From NCBI GenBank assembly GCA_005503215.1, contig SCNS01000012.1:62001-126000 (forward strand): 64,000 nucleotides of DNA, written 5' to 3'. Every line of letters begins with the position of its first letter. Within the stretch, counting starts at the first letter, position 1. Shown in pieces: positions 1 through 8,713 of the stretch. The DNA is from Sphingomonadaceae bacterium 3R27C6. GTDB lineage: Bacteria; Pseudomonadota; Alphaproteobacteria; Sphingomonadales; Sphingomonadaceae. The notes beneath the pieces were generated by a model. The model did not search any database, was not told the origin of the DNA, and saw only the letters and a list, made by a program, of their open reading frames with translations. Made by a program: the position numbers and the translations under genes.

Positions 1-284
1 CCGCGAATGCGACCGCCTCGAAAGTGACCTCGGTCAACCTGCGCTTCAACGAAAAGCTGATCGCCTCGACCGTGAAAGCCGAGCTGGTGATGACCGGGAT
101 GCCGGGCATGGCCAATCACGCCCCGATGAAGATTCCCGCGACGTCGACGATGGGCAAGGACGGCAAGTCGCTGACGCTCACCGCCAAGCGCGCGCTCGTC
201 CCCGGCACCTACAAGGTCAAATGGTCGGCGGCGGGCGCCGATACGCATCGCATGGGAAGCGAATTCAGCTTCACGGTGAAATAA
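1..284 (+). CDS. copC: CopC-family copper-binding periplasmic protein, 5' end missing
   Basis: The frame is open from base 3 (reading ANATASKVTSVNLRFNEKL), so the gene begins before the window; a GTG at 24 is internal. CopC proteins are small periplasmic beta-sandwich copper carriers. The visible part has the typical FNEKL strand, a Met-rich stretch (MTGMPGMANHAPM) suited to Cu(I), and the closing strand pattern DTHRMGSEFSFTV; many relatives have DxHP where this one reads DTHR. It ends four bases before copD, the usual partner, and the two are almost certainly co-transcribed. The missing N-terminus would hold the signal peptide and the N-terminal copper ligand. Confidence 0.88.
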   Translation, partial: ANATASKVTSVNLRFNEKLIASTVKAELVMTGMPGMANHAPMKIPATSTMGKDGKSLTLTAKRALVPGTYKVKWSAAGADTHRMGSEFSFTVK

Positions 285-288
285 GGCC

Positions 289-1227
289 GTGGCCGATCTC
301 CTGCTGATGGGTATCCGGTTCGCGCTGTTCGCGGTCCTGATGTTCATCACGGGACTCGCCGCTTTCCCGCTCCATGCGCTGGAGCCTGGCGAGCGACGGG
401 ATCCCGAACTGGGATCGATCCTCTCCCGGCCGCTGCCGTGGCTCTGCGCCGCGGCCCTGCTCCTTTCGCTCATGGGCATGGTGGCCCTGACCGCCAGCAT
501 GCAGGGGGTCGGGATCTTCGCCATCGACCCGGCAATGGTCGTCGCGCTTGTGGACGAGACCGATGTCGGCGTCGCCTGGCTCGTGCGCATGGCAGCCCTG
601 CTTGTCACCGCGGTCGCCGCTTTCCGTATCGCCCGCAGCCCCGTCGCGGCGACTATGATCGCCGCCGTCGCCGGAGCCGTCGCGCTGGCGACGCTGGTAT
701 GGTCAGGCCATGCCGGCGCGAGCGAAGGCACCGCCGGATGGATTCACCGGGCAAGCGACGCGCTCCATATGATTGCCGCCGCGATCTGGCTGGGCGCGAT
801 TGCCGGCTTCCTCCTGATGCTCCGTCCGGGCGAACCGGTCGCAAAAGGCCGTCTCGCGATGACGGCCCGAAGCCTCGACCGGTTCGCGCCGGTGGGGACA
901 TTGTGCGTGCTCCTGATCGCGGCGACCGGACTGGTGAACGGCCAGATGATCGTCGGGGCCGCGAATATCGGGCGGTCGATCGCCTCGCCCTATGGTCAGC
1001 TTCTCGCGATAAAGCTCGTCCTGTTCGCCGCGATGCTGGCGCTCGCCGCCGCCAACCGCTGGCGCCTCACCCCCGCGCTCGGGCGCGCATTGGACGAGCC
1101 CGATACCGATCCTGCCAGCGCCGCGCGCGCGATGCGCCGCAGCCTGGTCCTCGAAGCCCTGGCAGGTCTCGCGATCCTCGCGCTCGTCGCATGGTTCGGC
1201 ATGCTGGAACCCTTCAACCCCGCGTGA
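289..1227 (+). CDS. copD: CopD-family copper resistance inner-membrane protein
   Basis: A 312-residue hydrophobic protein with about eight predicted membrane segments, starting at GTG 289 four bases after the copC stop. The family acts with CopC in moving copper across the inner membrane. Visible family traits are the His in a membrane context (IHRASDALHMIAAAIWLGAIAGF) and the long C-terminal helix pair with ANRWRLTPAL. In this neighbourhood it belongs to a heavy-metal block ahead of czcCBAD. Whether it imports or exports copper cannot be told from the sequence. Confidence 0.85.
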   Translation: MADLLLMGIRFALFAVLMFITGLAAFPLHALEPGERRDPELGSILSRPLPWLCAAALLLSLMGMVALTASMQGVGIFAIDPAMVVALVDETDVGVAWLVRMAALLVTAVAAFRIARSPVAATMIAAVAGAVALATLVWSGHAGASEGTAGWIHRASDALHMIAAAIWLGAIAGFLLMLRPGEPVAKGRLAMTARSLDRFAPVGTLCVLLIAATGLVNGQMIVGAANIGRSIASPYGQLLAIKLVLFAAMLALAAANRWRLTPALGRALDEPDTDPASAARAMRRSLVLEALAGLAILALVAWFGMLEPFNPA

Positions 1228-1327
1228 CCGGCACCCGCCGGCGCTTCGACATCGCGGTCGCGACAAGTCGGCGGCATGGCGCCAATCCAAAAAAAATGCG
1301 TCCGGCCGTGTCGATCGATCGGCAGGC

Positions 1328-1358
1328 TTGACCCTGTAGTAGCTACAGGGTGCATAAA
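1328..1358 (+). promoter_or_regulatory. MerR-family (CadR/PbrR/ZntR-like) operator-promoter
   Basis: TTGACC (1328-1333) is followed by a perfect inverted repeat, ACCCTGTAG (1331-1339), 3-base spacer, CTACAGGGT (1343-1351), and a weak -10 CATAAA (1353-1358). The -35/-10 distance is 19 bp, the over-long spacer that MerR-type activators correct by DNA distortion. The dyad resembles published operators of Cd/Pb-responsive CadR/PbrR regulators. It drives the DUF3703 gene at 1388 and probably the czc genes beyond. No MerR-family gene lies in the window, so the regulator must be encoded elsewhere. Confidence 0.8.
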
Positions 1359-1387
1359 GGCAGCGAATCGAGCGAAGGGATAGTCGC

Positions 1388-1762
1388 ATGAGCATGTTGG
1401 ACCGTCGGGACGCAGCCACCCTGATCGCGGCCGAGATGACGCAATATCGTGCCGCGCGCCGCGACGGCGACCATCCCGCCGCCTGGAACGCCATCGGACG
1501 CGCGCATATCGTCGCGCAGCCCTTCTTCGCGCTTCACCTGTCTGCGCACTGGCACATGCTCGGCTTTGCGATTGCCCTTCGCGACTGGCGCGAGGCGGCC
1601 GGCCAGCTGCTGCGGCTCGCCCTCGTCCCGCTGGGATCGCTAACCGGGAGGCTGCCCGTCGGCAATACGGGCCGCGCACGGATCAGCGCCTTCCGGCCAA
1701 TGCCGGTGCCACCCGATCTCGCCAAGATGATTTCGCCACACGACAAACCGGTTTCGCGCTGA
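1388..1762 (+). CDS. DUF3703 family protein
   Basis: A 124-residue soluble protein of the DUF3703 type, recognised by the AWNAIGRAHIVAQPF...HLSAHWHMLGFAIALRDW pattern. The function is unknown; relatives are commonly found within mercury, cadmium or zinc resistance clusters under MerR-type control. Here it is the first gene behind the MerR-type promoter at 1328-1358 and precedes the czc genes. It has no signal peptide and no Cys. Conserved His and Trp residues could bind metal, but this is speculation. Confidence 0.75.
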   Translation: MSMLDRRDAATLIAAEMTQYRAARRDGDHPAAWNAIGRAHIVAQPFFALHLSAHWHMLGFAIALRDWREAAGQLLRLALVPLGSLTGRLPVGNTGRARISAFRPMPVPPDLAKMISPHDKPVSR

Positions 1763-1775
1763 TAAGGGAACGGCC

Positions 1776-2102
1776 ATGCCGAATGCGTTCATGCGACTGC
1801 TGATGATCATCGGGGTGCTGCTGTGCAGCATGCACGTCGCCGAACCGGCGTCGGCGCATTCCACGGCAAGCGAAACCGCCTTTCACCTGTCGGCCGGCGA
1901 CGACGAACAGGACAGGCAGAATCCCGCATCGCAGCTTGTGCATGGCGGGCATCATCATTGCCCGGTCGCGCCGGACCTCAAGGCCACGTCGACCGACACC
2001 CCAGCGCAACCAGCCCGCGCGCCGCTTTTTGTCGCGCCCGCGACCCAGCTCGCTTCGCGCGTCCTGCCCCCGCTACTCGATCCGCCGCTCCTCGCGATCT
2101 GA
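1776..2102 (+). CDS. Small secreted His-containing protein of the metal-resistance cluster
   Basis: A 108-residue protein starting at ATG 1776, 13 bases after the DUF3703 stop. The first 27 residues form a signal peptide (MRLLMIIGVLLCSMHVAEPASA). The mature part has a HGGHHHCPVAP motif that could bind a metal ion, followed by a Pro/Ala-rich tail. I do not recognise a named family with confidence. Its place ahead of czcC, in the same direction, suggests a periplasmic metal-binding accessory protein. Confidence 0.6.
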   Translation: MPNAFMRLLMIIGVLLCSMHVAEPASAHSTASETAFHLSAGDDEQDRQNPASQLVHGGHHHCPVAPDLKATSTDTPAQPARAPLFVAPATQLASRVLPPLLDPPLLAI

Positions 2103-2159
2103 GCACGCTCGCCGCTTTCTATGCGGCGGTCTCTCCGATCAACCGAGGATGGAATCTTT

Positions 2160-3431
2160 ATGTTCAGGTTCGTTGCTGCCCTGGTGGCAGCCACATCGTG
2201 CGTCGCGATCGCGCACGCACAGGAGGCCGGCACCGAAAGCCGCCAGGTATCGGGCCCGCTTCTGACGCTCGACGAGGCCGTCGCGCTCGCGGGCGGCAGC
2301 GCGCCCGCGGCCGAAGCCGCGGCGGCGGACGTCGATGCCGCGAACGCCGCGCGCCGCGCGGCGGGGCTCCGGCCCAATCCCGCGCTTTCGGTCGAAGTCG
2401 AGAATTTCGTCGGCACCGGACCCTATAATGGCATCAATGGCGCCGACGTGACGGCAAGCGTCGCGATCCCGCTCGAACTCGGCGGCAAGCGGCAAGCGCG
2501 TGTCGCGGTTGCCGATGCAGCGACACACCGCGCGCAAATCGCCCAGGCGATCGCCCAGGCGGACATAAGGCTGCAAGTAACCGAACTCTATATCCAGGCC
2601 TCCGCGGCCGAAGTGCGGGTCGCGATTGCCGAGGACCAGTATCGTATCGCGGGCGACACCGCGCGTGCCGCGACAATCCGGGTGCAGGCGGGGCGCGCAT
2701 CGCCGCTCGAACAGGAGCGCGCCGAAGTCGCGCGCCTGACCGCGGAAGCCGAGGCCGGCAAAGCGCGGCGCCTCGCCGATGCCGCCCGTGCCAACCTCGC
2801 GCGGCGCGTCGGACGTCCGGTCGCCGGCCCGCTCGACATAGCGGTGCTCGGCGGACCCGGGAACGGAACGACGGGTCCACCCCGCCCCGTTTCGGCGGCG
2901 GGCACGCTCGCGTTGGCGGCGTCCGACGCCGATCTCCGCACCGCCGATGCCGGCGTCCAGCTGGCACGCTCGCAGCGCGTGCCCGACGTCACGGTCGGGC
3001 CGGGGGTTCGCCGGCTCGAGGCGACCAACGATGTGGCGGCGGTGTTCAGCGTCTCGGTGCCGCTGCCGCTGTTCAACAACGGACGCGCGGCGGTCGACCA
3101 GGCGAATGCCGAGCGGCGGCGCGCCGACGCGCAGCGCCGTGTCACAGCGCTCGACGTCGAGCAGGCGATCAGCGATGCCGAGGTAGAGGCCGCCAATGCG
3201 GCAGCGGCGGCGCGGGTCGCGAGCGGCCCCGCCCTCTCGGCAGCGATGGAAGCGGCCCGGATCGCGCGCATCGGCTACCGCGAGGGCAAATTCGGGCAGC
3301 TCGACCTGCTCGATGCCGAACGGACGCTGACCGAGATGCGGGTCGCGTCGATCGAAGCGCTCGCCTCCTATCAACTTGCCAAGGCCCGGTTGGAACGCCT
3401 CACGGCTCCCGCGCCCCTCGAAGGAATTTGA
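2160..3431 (+). CDS. czcC: CzcC-like outer-membrane factor (TolC family)
   Basis: Outer-membrane channel of a tripartite heavy-metal RND exporter. I chose ATG 2160, preceded by a GAGGA ribosome site, over an in-frame start at 2121, because it gives a clean signal peptide (MFRFVAALVAATSCVAIAHAQ) and a 423-residue protein of normal family length. Two OEP repeats with long Ala/Arg-rich coiled coils are visible (about residues 30-215 and 225-415), including FSVSVPLPLFNNGRA and GYREGKFGQLDLLDAERTL, which are typical of CzcC. It is followed within four bases by czcB. Confidence 0.9.
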   Translation: MFRFVAALVAATSCVAIAHAQEAGTESRQVSGPLLTLDEAVALAGGSAPAAEAAAADVDAANAARRAAGLRPNPALSVEVENFVGTGPYNGINGADVTASVAIPLELGGKRQARVAVADAATHRAQIAQAIAQADIRLQVTELYIQASAAEVRVAIAEDQYRIAGDTARAATIRVQAGRASPLEQERAEVARLTAEAEAGKARRLADAARANLARRVGRPVAGPLDIAVLGGPGNGTTGPPRPVSAAGTLALAASDADLRTADAGVQLARSQRVPDVTVGPGVRRLEATNDVAAVFSVSVPLPLFNNGRAAVDQANAERRRADAQRRVTALDVEQAISDAEVEAANAAAAARVASGPALSAAMEAARIARIGYREGKFGQLDLLDAERTLTEMRVASIEALASYQLAKARLERLTAPAPLEGI

Positions 3432-3435
3432 CGCC

Positions 3436-4584
3436 ATGACCATCAACATCAGCCGAAAGCTGCTGCTCGCCGCGACGCTGCCATTCTTCCTCGCGGCGTG
3501 CGGCGGCGGCGAGAGCGCCATGCCTGCCGACGAGCATGGCGAGGAAGAGGCCGGCCATGCCGACGAAGGAAAAATCGCGCTCACGAACGAACAGGTCAAG
3601 ATCGCCGGGATCGCCCTCGGTCGCCCGACGGTCGGCAGCGCCGGCGCCCTGCAATTGCCGGCGACGATCGAAGGCGATCCGCAAGCAACCCAGGCCGTGT
3701 CGGCCGCGATCGGCGGGCGCGTCGTCACCCTCAATCGCAATCTCGGGCAGACCATCGGCCGGGGCCAGACGCTCGCGATCATCGAAAGCCGCGAGGCAGC
3801 GCAGCTCCAGGGCGAGGTGCAGGCCACGCGCGCGCGCCTCGCGCTCTCCAACTCCAATCTCGCCCGCGAGGAACGGCTGTTCGCGCAGCGCGTGTCGCCC
3901 GAGCAGGATGTAATTGCGGCGCGCACCGCCGCGACCGAGGCGCGCATCGCTTATCAGCTCGCCCAGCAACAGGTATCGGCAGCGGGCGGCGGTGGCGGCC
4001 AGCTCAACCGGATCGCGATTGCCGCACCGATTTCGGGGCAGGTGATCGCGCGCAGCGTCGTTCTCGGACAGACCGTCGCCGCGGACGCCGAGCTTTACCG
4101 CATCGCGAACCTGTCGAGCGTTTCGCTGTCGCTTAACCTTCAGCCCGCGGACGCAGGACGCATCCGCCCGGGCGCTATCGTTTCGGTCAGCGCACCCGGA
4201 CGCCAGGCGACCGGCAAGATCAGCTTTGTCTCGCCCGCGCTCGATCCGGCCACAAAGCTCGTGCCTGCGATCGCGATCCTCGATAATCGCGCCGGACAAT
4301 GGCGCGTTGGCGAAGCGGTGACCGCCTCGGTCGCGCTCGCTGGCGCCGACGGGGATGCATCGATCAGCGTTCCCTCGACCGCGATCCAGACCGTCGAAGG
4401 CAAGAGTGTCGTGTTCGTTCGCACCAAAGAGGGTTTTAAGGTCGTTCCGGTCGTGCTGGGCGACCGCGCCGGCGCCAATGTGATCATACGCTCGGGACTC
4501 AAGGGCACCGAACAGATCGCCATCACCAACAGTTTCGCGCTCAAGTCGGAAATCGGCAAGGGCGAAGCGGGCCATGAGGATTAA
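3436..4584 (+). CDS. czcB: CzcB-like periplasmic adaptor (membrane fusion) lipoprotein
   Basis: Adaptor joining the RND pump to the outer-membrane channel. Start ATG 3436 follows the czcC stop by four bases; an upstream in-frame ATG inside czcC is ignored because only 3436 gives the lipoprotein signal (LPFFLAACGGG, Cys at about residue 21). A His/Glu-rich segment follows (DEHGEEEAGHADEG), as in zinc-type adaptors. Next come a lipoyl half-motif around IGGRVVTLNRNLGQTIGRGQ, a coiled-coil hairpin, the second lipoyl half (RIAIAAPISGQVIARSVVLG) and a beta-barrel. Length is 382 residues, usual for the family. Confidence 0.9.
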   Translation: MTINISRKLLLAATLPFFLAACGGGESAMPADEHGEEEAGHADEGKIALTNEQVKIAGIALGRPTVGSAGALQLPATIEGDPQATQAVSAAIGGRVVTLNRNLGQTIGRGQTLAIIESREAAQLQGEVQATRARLALSNSNLAREERLFAQRVSPEQDVIAARTAATEARIAYQLAQQQVSAAGGGGGQLNRIAIAAPISGQVIARSVVLGQTVAADAELYRIANLSSVSLSLNLQPADAGRIRPGAIVSVSAPGRQATGKISFVSPALDPATKLVPAIAILDNRAGQWRVGEAVTASVALAGADGDASISVPSTAIQTVEGKSVVFVRTKEGFKVVPVVLGDRAGANVIIRSGLKGTEQIAITNSFALKSEIGKGEAGHED

Positions 4585-4587
4585 GCC

Positions 4588-7500
4588 ATGATCGCCCGCA
4601 CCGTCACCTGGGCGGTCGAGAAGCGCTGGCTTGTCGTCCTGCTCACCGCCATTGCCGCCGTCATCGGAGCCTTCGCGCTGTCGCGCCTGCCGATCGACGC
4701 GGTTCCCGACATCACCAACAACCAGATCCAGATCAACGTCCGCGCGCCGGCGCTTTCCCCCGAACTTGTCGAGAAGCAGGTCGCCTTCCCGATCGAGACT
4801 GCGCTCGCGGGGATTCCAGGGCTTGAATATACGCGCTCGCTGAGCCGCAACGGTTTCGCACAGGTCACGGCCGTTTTCACCGATGAGACCGATATCTATT
4901 TTGCGCGCCAGCAGGTCGGCGAACGCCTCAATGAAGCGACCGAGACCATGCCCGACGGCGTCCGGCCCGAGATGGGTCCGATCGCGACGGGTCTCGGCGA
5001 AGTCTATATGTGGACGGTGCGTCTCGCGCACCGCAAGGACGATGCGCACAAGCCCGGCGAACCCGGCCTCCAGCCCGACGGCAGCTATGTAACGCCCGAG
5101 GGCGAACGCCTCGTCACCGAGGCGGACAAGGCCACCTATCTTCGCACCGCGCAGGACTGGATCGTCACGCCGCTGCTCCGCACCGTCCCGGGCGTCGCCG
5201 GGATCGATGCGATCGGCGGTTATTCGAAGCAATATATGGTCGTGCCCGATGTGCAGAGGCTGGCGGCGCTCGACCTCAGCCTCACCGATCTTGCCGAAGC
5301 ACTCGAACGCAACAACACAAGCGTCGGCGGCGGGGTCGTCGAACGCAACGGCGAAGGGCTTGCCGTCCGCTCCGATGCGCTCATTCGCGATACCGCCGAG
5401 CTGTCGCGGGTCGTGGTCGCGACGCGGTCGGGCGTGCCGATCACGCTCGACCAGGTGGCAAGCGTCCGCACCGGCCAAGCCGTGCGCATGGGCTCGGCAT
5501 CGGAGAATGGCACCGAGGTCGTCGTCGGCACCGCGATCATGCGCATCGGCGAGAACAGCCGGGCCGTCGCGACCGCGGTTGCCGACCGGCTCGATGCGAC
5601 CAACGCGTCGCTCCCGCCCGACGTCGTCATCGAGCCGGTTCTCGATCGCACCAAGCTCGTCAATTCGACGATCTGGACGGTCGGCAAGAACCTGACCGAG
5701 GGCGCGCTGCTTGTTATCGTCGTGCTCTTCCTGTTGCTCGGCAATTTCCGCGCGGCGCTGATCGCGGCGCTCGTTATCCCGATCACCATGCTCCTCACCA
5801 GCTTCGGTATGCTGCGCGCGGGCGTGTCGGCGAACCTGATGAGCCTCGGCGCACTCGACTTCGGCCTCATCGTGGATGGCGCCGTCATCATCGTCGAAAA
5901 TGCGCTTCGCCGCATGGCCGAGTTCCAGCACCGCGAGGGACGGATCCTGACGCTTCAGGAGAGGCTTGCTTCGGTCGCAGCGGCGGCGCGCGAGATGGTG
6001 CGCCCCTCGGTCTATGGCCAGGCGATCATCATCCTCGTCTATGTGCCTTTGCTCACCTTGAGCGGTGTCGAAGGCAAGACCTTCATTCCGATGGCGCTGA
6101 CCGTGATCATTGCGCTCGCCTTCGCTTTCATCCTCTCACTCACCTTCGTGCCCGCCGCGATCGCCATCTGGCTCTCCAAGCGCGTCGAGGAGAAGGAAGG
6201 CCGAATCATGACCTGGCTGAAGCAGCGCTACGAACCCGGCCTCGACCGGGCGATGAGCAAACCCAAGGTCACGCTCGGCGCCGGGATCGGCGGGTTCGTC
6301 GTCGCAATCCTTGCCTTCTTCTCGCTCGGCCAGGTGTTCCTGCCTCAGCTCGACGAGGGCGACCTGCTTATCCAGGCGTTCCGCGTTCCCTCGACCTCGG
6401 TCCAGCAGAGCCAGGCGATGCAGGTTCCGATCGAGCGGATGCTCTCGAAGCAGCCCGAGGTCGACATCGTCTTTTCGAAGACAGGCACCGCAGACCTCGC
6501 CTCCGATCCGATGCCGCCAAATGCGACCGACAATTTCGTGATCCTGAAACCCCGAAAGGAGTGGCCCGACCCCAGCCTCAGCAAAGCGGAACTGATCGAA
6601 CGGCTCGAGAAGGAACTGAACAAGATTCCCGGCAATGCCTATGAGATCACCCAGCCGATCCAGATGCGCTTCAACGAGCTCATCGCCGGCGTACGCGGCG
6701 ACATTGCCGTCAAAGTCTATGGCGACGACTTCGACGCCATGAACCGGACCGCGCAGGAAATCGCCGCGATCTTGCGGAAGACCGATGGTGCGACCGATGT
6801 GCGTGTCGAAGAAACCGAAGGTCTCTCGATGCTCGATATTCGGGCGAACCGCGAGGCGATGGCGCGGCTCGGCGTCACCGCACAGGATGTGCAGGATGTC
6901 GTAACCGCGACGATCGGCGGCCGTCAGGCCGGCACGATCTTTGAGGGCGACCGCCGCTTCCCCGTCGTCGTCCGGCTGTCGGACGCGCAGCGCTCGGACC
7001 TCTCGGTGCTCGAACAGGTGCAGGTCCGCGTTCCCGGCGGCTCTTTCGTGCCGCTCGCCAGCGTCGCCGACATCCGCGTCGTCGATGGCCCCAACCAGAT
7101 CAGTCGCGAAAATGGCAAGCGGCGCGTCGTCGTCCAGGCCAATGTTCGCGGCCGCGCGATTTCCGACGTCGTCGCCGATGCCAAGGCAGGTATCGCGAAG
7201 GATGTCCGCTTACCCGCGGGCAGCTACCTCGAATGGGGCGGCCAGTTCGAGAATCTGGCCTCCGCTCGCGATCGGCTCCTGCTCGTCATCCCGGCGTGTT
7301 TCATCCTGATCCTGCTGCTGCTCTACGGCGCGCTTCGTTCGCCGCGCGACGCGGCGATCGTGTTCACCGGGGTGCCGCTGGCATTGATCGGCGGCGTGCT
7401 TGCGCTGTTCCTGCGCGGCATGGATTTCTCGATCTCGGCGGCGGTCGGGTTCATCGCCCTGTCGGGGATCGCCGTCCTCAACGGGCTTGTGATGGTGTCG

Positions 7501-7797
7501 TCGATCCAGGAGCTGATGCGCTCGGGCATGGCGCGCGCCGAAGCCGCGCGGCAAGGCGCGCTCATGCGCCTTCGCCCGGTGGTGATGACCGCGCTCGTCG
7601 CGAGCCTCGGCTTTGTGCCGATGGCGCTCGCGACAGGAGCGGGCGCGGAGGTCCAGAAACCGCTCGCGACGGTGGTGATTGGCGGGCTGATTTCGGCGAC
7701 CTTGCTCACCCTGTTCGTACTTCCGACGCTCTACGCGCGTTATGGAGGCGGACGCGCGCTGAAGGACGAAGGGACGAACGATGGCGCATTCGCATAG
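4588..7797 (+). CDS. czcA: CzcA-type heavy-metal efflux RND transporter
   Basis: Proton-driven inner-membrane exporter of divalent cations, 1069 residues, the full family length with twelve membrane helices and two large periplasmic loops. The TM4 motif reads LDFGLIVDGAVIIVENALRR (about residues 425-444): the DFGxxVDGAV pattern with Asp, Asp and Glu marks the Co/Zn/Cd group (HME1) rather than Cu/Ag CusA-type pumps. It begins three bases after czcB and its end overlaps the start of czcD by 17 bases, so czcCBAD is a tightly coupled operon. Substrate beyond Zn/Cd/Co cannot be fixed from sequence. Confidence 0.95.
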   Translation: MIARTVTWAVEKRWLVVLLTAIAAVIGAFALSRLPIDAVPDITNNQIQINVRAPALSPELVEKQVAFPIETALAGIPGLEYTRSLSRNGFAQVTAVFTDETDIYFARQQVGERLNEATETMPDGVRPEMGPIATGLGEVYMWTVRLAHRKDDAHKPGEPGLQPDGSYVTPEGERLVTEADKATYLRTAQDWIVTPLLRTVPGVAGIDAIGGYSKQYMVVPDVQRLAALDLSLTDLAEALERNNTSVGGGVVERNGEGLAVRSDALIRDTAELSRVVVATRSGVPITLDQVASVRTGQAVRMGSASENGTEVVVGTAIMRIGENSRAVATAVADRLDATNASLPPDVVIEPVLDRTKLVNSTIWTVGKNLTEGALLVIVVLFLLLGNFRAALIAALVIPITMLLTSFGMLRAGVSANLMSLGALDFGLIVDGAVIIVENALRRMAEFQHREGRILTLQERLASVAAAAREMVRPSVYGQAIIILVYVPLLTLSGVEGKTFIPMALTVIIALAFAFILSLTFVPAAIAIWLSKRVEEKEGRIMTWLKQRYEPGLDRAMSKPKVTLGAGIGGFVVAILAFFSLGQVFLPQLDEGDLLIQAFRVPSTSVQQSQAMQVPIERMLSKQPEVDIVFSKTGTADLASDPMPPNATDNFVILKPRKEWPDPSLSKAELIERLEKELNKIPGNAYEITQPIQMRFNELIAGVRGDIAVKVYGDDFDAMNRTAQEIAAILRKTDGATDVRVEETEGLSMLDIRANREAMARLGVTAQDVQDVVTATIGGRQAGTIFEGDRRFPVVVRLSDAQRSDLSVLEQVQVRVPGGSFVPLASVADIRVVDGPNQISRENGKRRVVVQANVRGRAISDVVADAKAGIAKDVRLPAGSYLEWGGQFENLASARDRLLLVIPACFILILLLLYGALRSPRDAAIVFTGVPLALIGGVLALFLRGMDFSISAAVGFIALSGIAVLNGLVMVSSIQELMRSGMARAEAARQGALMRLRPVVMTALVASLGFVPMALATGAGAEVQKPLATVVIGGLISATLLTLFVLPTLYARYGGGRALKDEGTNDGAFA

Positions 7798-8701
7798 TCA
7801 AGAAGAGGGCGGCCATTCCGGGCACGACCATGCGGCGGGCGCGAACAGCCGGAGCCTGACAATCGCGCTGGCGCTGACGGGCACATTTCTCGTCGCCGAA
7901 CTGGTCGGGGCGTGGCTGTTCAACAGCCTCGCCCTGCTCTCCGATGCGGCGCATATGTTCACCGATGCGGCCGCGCTCGCGATCGCGCTGGCCGCGATCC
8001 GCATCGGCCGCCGGCCCGCCGACGTCAAGCGAACCTATGGCTACCGCCGCTTCGAAATCCTCGCCGCGGCATTCAATGCCCTGCTGCTCTTCGCGGTTGC
8101 CGCTTATATTCTCTACGAAGGGATCAAGCGTTTCGTCGAGCCGCAGGAGGTCCAGTCGCTCGGCATGCTGGCGGTTGCGGCCGCAGGGCTCATCATCAAT
8201 CTTGTATCGATGCGAATGCTTTCGCGCGGCAAGGACGAGAGCCTCAACGTCAAGGGCGCCTATCTTGAGGTCTGGGCCGATATGCTCGGTTCGCTCGGGG
8301 TCATCGGGGCCGCGATCCTGATCTATTTCACCGGCTGGAGCTGGGTCGACCCGATCGTCGCGATCGCGATCGGTCTCTGGGTGCTGCCGCGGACGTGGAT
8401 TCTTCTGCGCGACACCACCAATATCCTGCTGCAAGGCGTTCCGCGCGGCGTCGATCTTGGGGCGGTGCGCGGAAGCATCGCAGCTGTCGAGGGTGTGGCC
8501 GAAGTCCATGACCTCCATCTCTGGTCCATCGCTGGCCGCGATATGAGCCTGACGGCGCATGTCGTCCTGACACCGGGGCGTGACGCGGACGCCGTTCGGC
8601 TGGCGGTTTCGGAAGCGTTGCACGACGCGTTCGAAATCTCGCACGCAACATTGCAGATGGAATCCGCCAGCGAGCAATGCGCCGAGCCGGAGCATGACTA
8701 G
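7781..8701 (+). CDS. czcD: CzcD-like cation diffusion facilitator
   Basis: A 306-residue CDF transporter exporting Zn/Cd/Co from the cytosol into the periplasm in exchange for protons, where the RND pump can take over. The N-terminus is His-rich (MAHSHSQEEGGHSGHDHAAG). Six membrane helices contain the metal-site signatures SDAAHMFTDAAAL (HxxxD) and EVWADMLGSLGVI, the latter as in Cupriavidus CzcD. The cytosolic C-terminal domain has VHDLHLWSI. It overlaps czcA by 17 bases, and the operon ends here facing a convergent gene. Confidence 0.92.
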   Translation: MAHSHSQEEGGHSGHDHAAGANSRSLTIALALTGTFLVAELVGAWLFNSLALLSDAAHMFTDAAALAIALAAIRIGRRPADVKRTYGYRRFEILAAAFNALLLFAVAAYILYEGIKRFVEPQEVQSLGMLAVAAAGLIINLVSMRMLSRGKDESLNVKGAYLEVWADMLGSLGVIGAAILIYFTGWSWVDPIVAIAIGLWVLPRTWILLRDTTNILLQGVPRGVDLGAVRGSIAAVEGVAEVHDLHLWSIAGRDMSLTAHVVLTPGRDADAVRLAVSEALHDAFEISHATLQMESASEQCAEPEHD

Positions 8702-8713
8702 CCGCGGCGCGGG

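Noticed and set aside
1228..1387. A MerR-family gene near the MerR-type operator
   Set aside because: Neither strand around the site encodes a winged-helix MerR protein; short frames there have no helix-turn-helix.
3400..5931. 843-codon minus-strand frame opposite czcB and czcA
   Set aside because: Composition is Arg/Asp/Gly-rich and without a fold; the plus strand carries the complete RND adaptor and pump.
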